Shown piece by piece: positions 5,551 to 9,243 of a DNA stretch of 9,243 bases. The position numbers were made by a program, and so were the translations under genes. Each line of letters starts with the position of its first letter. Within the stretch, counting starts at the first letter, position 1. The DNA is from an uncultured Eubacteriales bacterium (GTDB lineage Bacteria > Bacillota > Clostridia > Oscillospirales > Acutalibacteraceae): assembly GCA_934667845.1 (NCBI GenBank), contig CAKUMQ010000081.1, positions 1 through 9,243 on the forward strand, read 5' to 3'. The notes below the pieces were generated by a model. The model ran no database searches. It saw only the letters and a program-made list of their open reading frames with translations, and was not told the DNA's origin.

Positions 5551-5604
5551 CTGCTTGCTATAGTCAGTCTGCGCCGTCGATTTCGCCAATGGAGATCAAC
5601 GCCG

Positions 5605-6306
5605 TCAGACATCGCTGCCCGCATACGCATTGCCGCCAATGTCGCCGCTGCAGATGATGTCGTCGCCCGCAGTGGCGTTGCCGCCGATGTCGCCGCAGTT
5701 TAAGTCATCGCCCGCGGCGGCGTTCCCGCCGATGTCGCCGCAGTTTAAGTTATCGCCCGCGGCAGCGTTCCCGCCGATGTCGCCGCATTCAATGCTGTCG
5801 CCCGCGGAGGCGTTGCCCGCGATGGCGCCGCAGGTAATGCCGTCGCCCGCAGTGACGCTGCCGCTGACTGCGCCCTCAATACGGGCGTTGCCGAGAATGT
5901 CAAACGAGATCGGCTCAGGCGGCAGGTTTTCCGGTATGCGCAGCGGGATCGGGTCGGTCGGGTAGTCGTTGTTATACAGCACGGTCCGCCCGCGGCACCA
6001 GAGAATGCGCAGGCGGTCGTCATCGGGCAGAACGGACAGAAGATCGCGCACAGACGGCACATCTCCGGCCGGCGCCTCTTTGACCGGTGCGGACGGCTCT
6101 GCGCTGCCCTCGCGCAGCAGCCGGTCGATGCTGACACCGAAATAGTCCGCCAGCACGGGCAGCAGGGTGATGTCGGGCAAGGATTGGGCGCATTCCCATT
6201 TGCTGACCGCCTGGACGGTGACGCCGCATTGATCGGCGAGCTGCTCCTGGCTGATGCCGCGCGCCTTGCGCAGGACTTTGATCGTATTGGCGAGATGTTC
6301 TTGCAT
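5605..6306 (-). CDS. XRE-family HTH regulator with C-terminal 15-residue-repeat solenoid
   Basis: A 233-residue protein, predicted cytoplasmic. Residues 5-62 form an XRE/Cro-C1 helix-turn-helix (IKVLRKARGISQEQLADQ, then GVTVQAVSKWECAQSLPDI). A charged linker (about 65-98) and an unrecognised segment (about 99-135) follow. From about 136 to the end lie glycine-rich repeats of the form GDIGGNAAAGDNLNC, 15 residues long, four nearly regular copies plus degenerate ends. Such repeats likely fold as a right-handed beta-solenoid resembling bactofilin-type polymer-forming domains (inference). Cys159, 174, 189, 204 and 219 recur every 15 residues and would stack in a line. The ATG has AAGGAGG (6315-6321) 8 bases upstream. 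The gene has its own promoter, and convergent hairpins follow it. Target genes are unknown; autoregulation through the palindrome upstream is plausible. Confidence 0.82.
   Translation of the reverse strand: MQEHLANTIKVLRKARGISQEQLADQCGVTVQAVSKWECAQSLPDITLLPVLADYFGVSIDRLLREGSAEPSAPVKEAPAGDVPSVRDLLSVLPDDDRLRILWCRGRTVLYNNDYPTDPIPLRIPENLPPEPISFDILGNARIEGAVSGSVTAGDGITCGAIAGNASAGDSIECGDIGGNAAAGDNLNCGDIGGNAAAGDDLNCGDIGGNATAGDDIICSGDIGGNAYAGSDV
5633..5860 (-). repeat. 45-bp tandem repeats in the HTH-solenoid gene
   Basis: The block starting CCGCCGATGT recurs at 5681, 5726, 5771 and (diverged) 5816, exactly 45 bases apart, with a further copy at 5633 offset by one extra codon (48 bases). The copies at 5681 and 5726 differ at only 2 of 45 positions, so the array expanded recently or is kept uniform by recombination. 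Each unit encodes one 15-residue solenoid rung. Confidence 0.9.
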
Positions 6307-6351
6307 GAGAGGTTCCTCCTTTAGTGACGGCGTGCCGCCTTGTCTGCCACC

Positions 6352-6380
6352 AGTATAGGGGATGGCGGCGAAAATGTACA
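6352..6380 (-). promoter_or_regulatory. Promoter of the HTH-solenoid gene
   Basis: Minus-strand -35 TGTACA (6375-6380, 4 of 6 consensus), 17-base spacer, -10 TATACT (6352-6357). The leader would be about 40 bases. Confidence 0.65.
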
Positions 6381-6400
6381 GCGACCGTCAGTGGAATGCC

Positions 6401-6421
6401 GATTCAACTGTCAGTTGAATC
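6401..6421. promoter_or_regulatory. Perfect 21-bp palindrome, candidate operator
   Basis: Arms GATTCAACTG (6401-6410) and CAGTTGAATC (6412-6421) around a single central T. It lies 20 bases upstream of the -35 of the HTH gene and just after the stop of the MltG-like gene. A related half-site GTCAGTGGAAT occurs at 6387-6397, 23 bases from GTCAGTTGAAT at 6410-6420. There is no T run on either side, so it does not look like a terminator. Confidence 0.5.
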
Positions 6422-6433
6422 GCCGGACAAGCC

Positions 6434-7420
6434 CTATTCGCCGGTGTTTACGCCGTAAAGCGCCATCTGGCGCTCGTGCTCCTCGAGTGTTTCGGAATAG
6501 TGGTTCTCGTTGTCCTTGCCGAAGAAGAAATAATAATACGCCGTGTCGGCGGGGTGGCGCGCCGCTTCGATCGCACGCAGGCCGGGGCTGCAGATCGGCC
6601 CGGCGGGCAGACCGGTGCGCTTGCCGCAGGTGTTGTACAGCGCGGCGAAGCGCACCGTCGAGGAGAGAAGCGGGTTGCCGGTGATGTCGCGGTTGACATA
6701 GTCGCGCGTCGGGTCAGCATCGAGATAGGGGTACTCCGCCGGATGGTTCAGGCGGTTGTGAAAGACAGAGGAGACGAGCCGCAGATGCTTATCGCTCCGT
6801 GCCTCGCGCTCCAGAATGGAGGCGAGGATCAGCGTGTCGTCCGACACCTCCCCGACGCGGTCGCGGAAATTGTTCAGCATCCGGATCAGCACGCTCTCGG
6901 GGTCGTCATCGACATAGAAACGGTAGGTGTCGGGAAAGAGGTAGCCCTCCATGCGGAAGGCGCGGTCGTCCGACAGCGGGATCGTGAACGAGCGCGGGGT
7001 GTAGCTCTGGCAGACGCGGGTGAACGCCTCGACTGTGCAGACGCCCTTTTGCTCGAGCAAAAGGGCGATCTGCATGAAGGAATACCCCTCCGGCACCGTG
7101 ACCGTGACCTCGCGGCGCGCGGTCGGGGGCGAAACGGTCACGGCAGCTGTCGCTGCTGTTGTGCGGCGCGTGGTCTGCGCGGTCGGCGGCTCGGGAACGG
7201 TCGTTACCGCTGTCGTCGATGCGGCAGAGGTGCCGGTGGATGCGGCGGTTGCGGAAACGGCGGAGCTTGCCGCCGGGGCAGAGCTGTCCCCGCCGCCGCG
7301 GGCGCATCCGGCAAGCAGAAGCGCCGGGAGTAGGGAGAGCGCCGCCAGCGCGGCAGTGCAGAGCTGCCGCAGCCGACGGGCGCGGCGGCGCGAAAGCGGA
7401 GTGGTGGTAGTCTGTGTCAT
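6434..7420 (-). CDS. mltG: MltG-like endolytic murein transglycosylase, predicted lipoprotein
   Basis: A YceG/MltG-family enzyme that cuts nascent glycan strands at the outer membrane face and so limits peptidoglycan chain length. The 328-residue product has an N-terminal basic stretch, a hydrophobic segment (20-38) and a lipobox LLAGC with Cys39, then a Ser/Thr/Ala/Pro-rich linker (about 45-100). A LysM-like subdomain follows (VTVTVPEGYSFMQIALLLEQKGV), then EGYLFPDTYRFYVDD (158-172), the catalytic-type ILASILEREA with Glu204, FHNRL, DADPTRDYV, YNTCGKRTGLPAGPICSPG and a YYYFFF...HYSETLEEH end. Canonical MltG has a transmembrane anchor, so the lipobox is unusual. The start at 7420 is chosen for its GAGGT site and the signal sequence; the frame extends to 7537 without good support. 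It is not in an operon with its neighbours. Confidence 0.9.
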   Translation of the reverse strand: MTQTTTTPLSRRRARRLRQLCTAALAALSLLPALLLAGCARGGGDSSAPAASSAVSATAASTGTSAASTTAVTTVPEPPTAQTTRRTTAATAAVTVSPPTARREVTVTVPEGYSFMQIALLLEQKGVCTVEAFTRVCQSYTPRSFTIPLSDDRAFRMEGYLFPDTYRFYVDDDPESVLIRMLNNFRDRVGEVSDDTLILASILEREARSDKHLRLVSSVFHNRLNHPAEYPYLDADPTRDYVNRDITGNPLLSSTVRFAALYNTCGKRTGLPAGPICSPGLRAIEAARHPADTAYYYFFFGKDNENHYSETLEEHERQMALYGVNTGE

Positions 7421-7540
7421 ACCGCGACCTCTTTTCCTGTTTTGGTGTCCGTTTCCGACACAAAGAAGCATTTGCCGGTTTTGGGGAAATATACTTTCCC
7501 GTATTGATTCGATATAAAGCGGCGGGCAGATACGCAAAGG

Positions 7541-7573
7541 AAAACGCAGCAGCCGGATCGTCGGCTGCTGCGT
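7541..7573 (-). terminator. Intrinsic terminator of the TM2 gene
   Basis: A perfect 12-bp stem (ACGCAGCAGCCG at 7544-7555 and CGGCTGCTGCGT at 7562-7573) with a 6-base loop; on the minus strand it is followed by TTTTCCTTT. It lies 28 bases after the TM2-protein stop and separates that gene from the MltG-like gene. Confidence 0.82.
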
Positions 7574-7601
7574 CTGAAAACAGTTGCGTGCCCGCCGAAG
7601 A

Positions 7602-8048
7602 TCAGCTCGCGCGGACGTTGTATTTCAGCTCGAAGTTCTCCGTCTTGGAGCAGAGAATGATGATCCCCTCGATGAACGACCAGATGGCGGGGAGAAATGT
7701 CCAGCAGAACAGCAGGTACAGTACGCCCCGGCCGGTCTGTCCGAGATAGAACTTGTGAACGCCGATGCCGCCGAGCAGAATCGCCAGGATACCGGCGGCA
7801 ACCTTGCTCTTGACCGGCCAGCTGAGGCGGGGATCGACGACCTGCGTCACCTGCTGCACGACCGGCTGCGGCTGGGCAGGAGCCTGCACAAAGACGACCT
7901 GCGGCTGGGGCGCGGCGGGAGCGGCGGCAGCAGCGGCAGCGGCTGCCGGAGCGGCGGGCTGTTCTTTCGGGATGGCGGCTCCGCAATACTGACAGGTCGT
8001 GCTGTCAGCCGAAACGGGAGCGCCGCACTGCGGGCAAACGTTTTCCAT
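7602..8048 (-). CDS. Zinc-ribbon and TM2-domain membrane protein
   Basis: A 148-residue protein of unknown role. The N-terminus is a zinc ribbon with CPQCG and CQYCG (Cys5, 8, 19, 22). Residues about 31-72 are a low-complexity Ala/Pro/Gln linker with a run of nine alanines (36-43 region). Residues about 80-134 form a TM2 domain: SKVAAGILAILLGGIGVHKFYLGQ, then a second membrane segment around LYLLFCWTFLPAIWSFIEGIIIL. The GGIGVHKFYLG signature is diagnostic for TM2. The usual topology is two membrane helices joined by a short loop, with the ribbon on the cytoplasmic side (inferred). The start has AAGGTG 8-13 bases upstream. It has its own promoter and terminator, so it is monocistronic. Confidence 0.9.
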   Translation of the reverse strand: MENVCPQCGAPVSADSTTCQYCGAAIPKEQPAAPAAAAAAAAAPAAPQPQVVFVQAPAQPQPVVQQVTQVVDPRLSWPVKSKVAAGILAILLGGIGVHKFYLGQTGRGVLYLLFCWTFLPAIWSFIEGIIILCSKTENFELKYNVRAS

Positions 8049-8095
8049 TTTTCTTCACCTTTTCTTTTTCTCTAAGCTGAGAATATTCTATAACT

Positions 8096-8124
8096 AATAT
8101 AGCATACGCCCATGCAGATTTCAA
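8096..8124 (-). promoter_or_regulatory. Promoter of the TM2 gene
   Basis: Minus-strand -35 TTGAAA (8119-8124), 17-base spacer, -10 TATATT (8096-8101). The leader would be about 41 bases. Confidence 0.82.
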
Positions 8125-8203
8125 GTGCTTTTTTCACTTTTTTATTCTGTACGGGATCAGAATGCAGGCGGGCGGAACAAATAGACGGAATTTCGCGTTC
8201 TTC

Positions 8204-8232
8204 TTGATTTTTTTCCGTAAATATGGTATACT
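8204..8232 (+). promoter_or_regulatory. Promoter of the DegV gene
   Basis: -35 TTGATT (8204-8209), 17-base spacer, -10 TATACT (8227-8232). Transcription should start near 8239, only about 23 bases before the ATG. This excludes the longer in-frame start at 8223, which lies inside the promoter. Confidence 0.82.
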
Positions 8233-8261
8233 GCCCCCATATTGACAAAAGGAGCGTCTGT

Positions 8262-9116
8262 ATGGAGAAAAAAATCGTGTTGTGTGCGGACAGCACCTGC
8301 GATCTCAGCCCCGAACTGAAAGAACGGTATCATGTACATTGCTTCCCGTTTCATGTGATCCTGGAGGATAAGACCTACGGCGACGGCTACGACCTCATGC
8401 CGGATCAGATTTATGAAGTGTACCGCGCCCGCAAGGTGCTGCCGAAGACGGCGGCGATCAATATGGCGGAATATGCGGAGTTCTGCCAGCAGTGGCTGGG
8501 CGAGGACTGCGACGTGATCTATATCACGATCGGTTCCGGCCTGTCGGCGGCGTTCAACAACTGCCGGATGGCGGCGGAGGGGCTGCCCGGTATGTATGCG
8601 GTGGACAGCCGCAACCTGTCCTCGGGCACCGGACTGCTGGTCATCGCGGCGGCGGAGCGGATCGCGGCGGGATTGCCTGCCGCGCAGATCGCGCAGGAGC
8701 TAAACGAGCTGACCGCGCATGTGGAGTCCAGCTTTATCATTGATACGCTGGAATTTCTGTACAAGGGCGGGCGCTGCTCCGCTCTGGCGATGATGGGCGC
8801 GAATGTGCTCAAGCTCAAGCCCTGCATCGAGGTGGACAACACCTCCGGCGCGATGGGCGTGGGCAAGAAGTATCGCGGCTCGCTCGACAAGGCGCTTGTG
8901 CAGTATGTGCAGGATCGCCTTGAGGGGCGGACGGATATCGACACCCGCCGCATTTTCATCACCCATTCCGGCATTTCGGACGAGCGTGTGGAGCTGGTGC
9001 GCAAGGAAATTGCGAAATACCAGGACTTCGACGAGATCCTCGTGACCCGTGCCGGCTGCACCATTTCGTCCCACTGCGGCCCGAATACACTCGGTATTCT
9101 GTTCATGACCAAATAA
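8262..9116 (+). CDS. DegV family fatty-acid-binding protein
   Basis: A 284-residue cytoplasmic protein. DegV/FakB proteins hold a fatty acid in a buried pocket and present its carboxylate to the kinase FakA; no fakA is in this window, so the role as a FakB is inferred. The N-terminal lobe has IVLCADSTCDLSPE (5-18), PKTAAIN (61-67, the PTTSQP-type loop), TIGSGLSAAFNNC (89-101), DSRNLSSGTGLLV (115-127) and FIIDTLEFLYKGGRCS (158-173). The C-terminus carries the family HCGPNTLGILFM. Length matches the family (about 280). The start at 8262 has AAAAGGAG (8247-8254) 7 bases upstream, and the promoter sits directly before it. Confidence 0.95.
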   Translation: MEKKIVLCADSTCDLSPELKERYHVHCFPFHVILEDKTYGDGYDLMPDQIYEVYRARKVLPKTAAINMAEYAEFCQQWLGEDCDVIYITIGSGLSAAFNNCRMAAEGLPGMYAVDSRNLSSGTGLLVIAAAERIAAGLPAAQIAQELNELTAHVESSFIIDTLEFLYKGGRCSALAMMGANVLKLKPCIEVDNTSGAMGVGKKYRGSLDKALVQYVQDRLEGRTDIDTRRIFITHSGISDERVELVRKEIAKYQDFDEILVTRAGCTISSHCGPNTLGILFMTK

Positions 9117-9131
9117 ACAGCGGATAAAGAC

Positions 9132-9166
9132 CGGCGGGGAAAGCCTTTTTGTGGCTTTCCCCGCCG
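9132..9166. terminator. Hairpin terminator after the DegV gene
   Basis: A perfect 14-bp stem (CGGCGGGGAAAGCC at 9132-9145 and its complement at 9153-9166) with loop TTTTTGT, 15 bases after the DegV stop. The following T run is short (TTCAGCC on plus, GTCTTTATC on minus), so termination may be partial or serve both directions. Confidence 0.7.
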
Positions 9167-9243
9167 TTCAGCCTGTCAAAGAACCCATGCTTTCAAGGAG
9201 CGAGAGCAGGGGTTTTCCTGCAACTTTGGAAATAATAAACGAA

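Noticed and set aside
4705..5589. Long minus-strand open frame extending the YczE-like gene upstream to 5589
   Set aside because: It is antisense to the acetyltransferase, which has clear family motifs. The promoter at 4807-4835 and the ribosome binding site at 4715 define the shorter gene.
7743..8015. Plus-strand open frames with long Ala/Gly runs opposite the TM2 gene
   Set aside because: These are reverse-complement shadows of the low-complexity linker and have no ribosome binding site.
9171..9243. Possible start of another gene at the window end, with a small GCAGG/CCTGC hairpin
   Set aside because: No frame, ribosome binding site or promoter is convincing in these 73 bases.

Overview
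The window looks like a chromosomal segment of a gut-type Clostridia member (Firmicutes), probably in or near the Oscillospiraceae/Ruminococcaceae. This is inferred from the high-GC coding sequence, AGGAGG-type ribosome binding sites, consensus sigma-A promoters with 17-bp spacers, tRNA genes that encode CCA, and families common in that group (DegV, TM2 with a zinc ribbon, YczE-like DUF6198, NimA-like flavin-binding proteins). Species cannot be read from the sequence. No phage genes, transposase, insertion sequence or CRISPR array is visible.

Layout. (1) 122-1052, minus strand: the rplM-rpsI ribosomal protein operon (L13, S9) with a strong promoter. (2) 1173-1970, plus: a TtcA-like ATP-pyrophosphatase/tRNA thiolase. 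(3) 2019-2510, plus: a tRNA cluster Gly(TCC)-Arg(TCT)-His(GTG)-Gln(TTG), with one strong terminator between His and Gln and another after Gln. (4) 2609-3894, plus: a NimA-like pyridoxamine-5'-phosphate-oxidase-family protein and a membrane-anchored protein of unknown function. (5) 3916-4835, minus: a YczE/DUF6198 membrane protein whose leader carries an unannotated 20-codon reading frame overlapping a terminator-like hairpin. (6) 4894-5550, plus: a maltose/galactoside-type O-acetyltransferase, divergent from (5). (7) 5605-6380, minus: an XRE-type regulator with a C-terminal 15-residue-repeat solenoid, with a perfect 21-bp palindrome upstream. (8) 6434-7420, minus: an MltG-like endolytic transglycosylase predicted to be a lipoprotein. 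(9) 7541-8124, minus: a zinc-ribbon/TM2 membrane protein. (10) 8204-9166, plus: a DegV (fatty-acid-binding) protein and its hairpin terminator. The last ~75 bases hold nothing I can support.

Most genes here are housekeeping single units with their own promoters and terminators, not one pathway. Two parts form a loose translation theme: the L13/S9 operon, and the TtcA-like enzyme next to the tRNA cluster, which includes a tRNA-Arg(UCU) with C32, a known type of TtcA substrate. The strongest candidates for undescribed biology are the leader reading frame/terminator in front of the YczE-like gene and the HTH-solenoid protein with its nearby palindrome.
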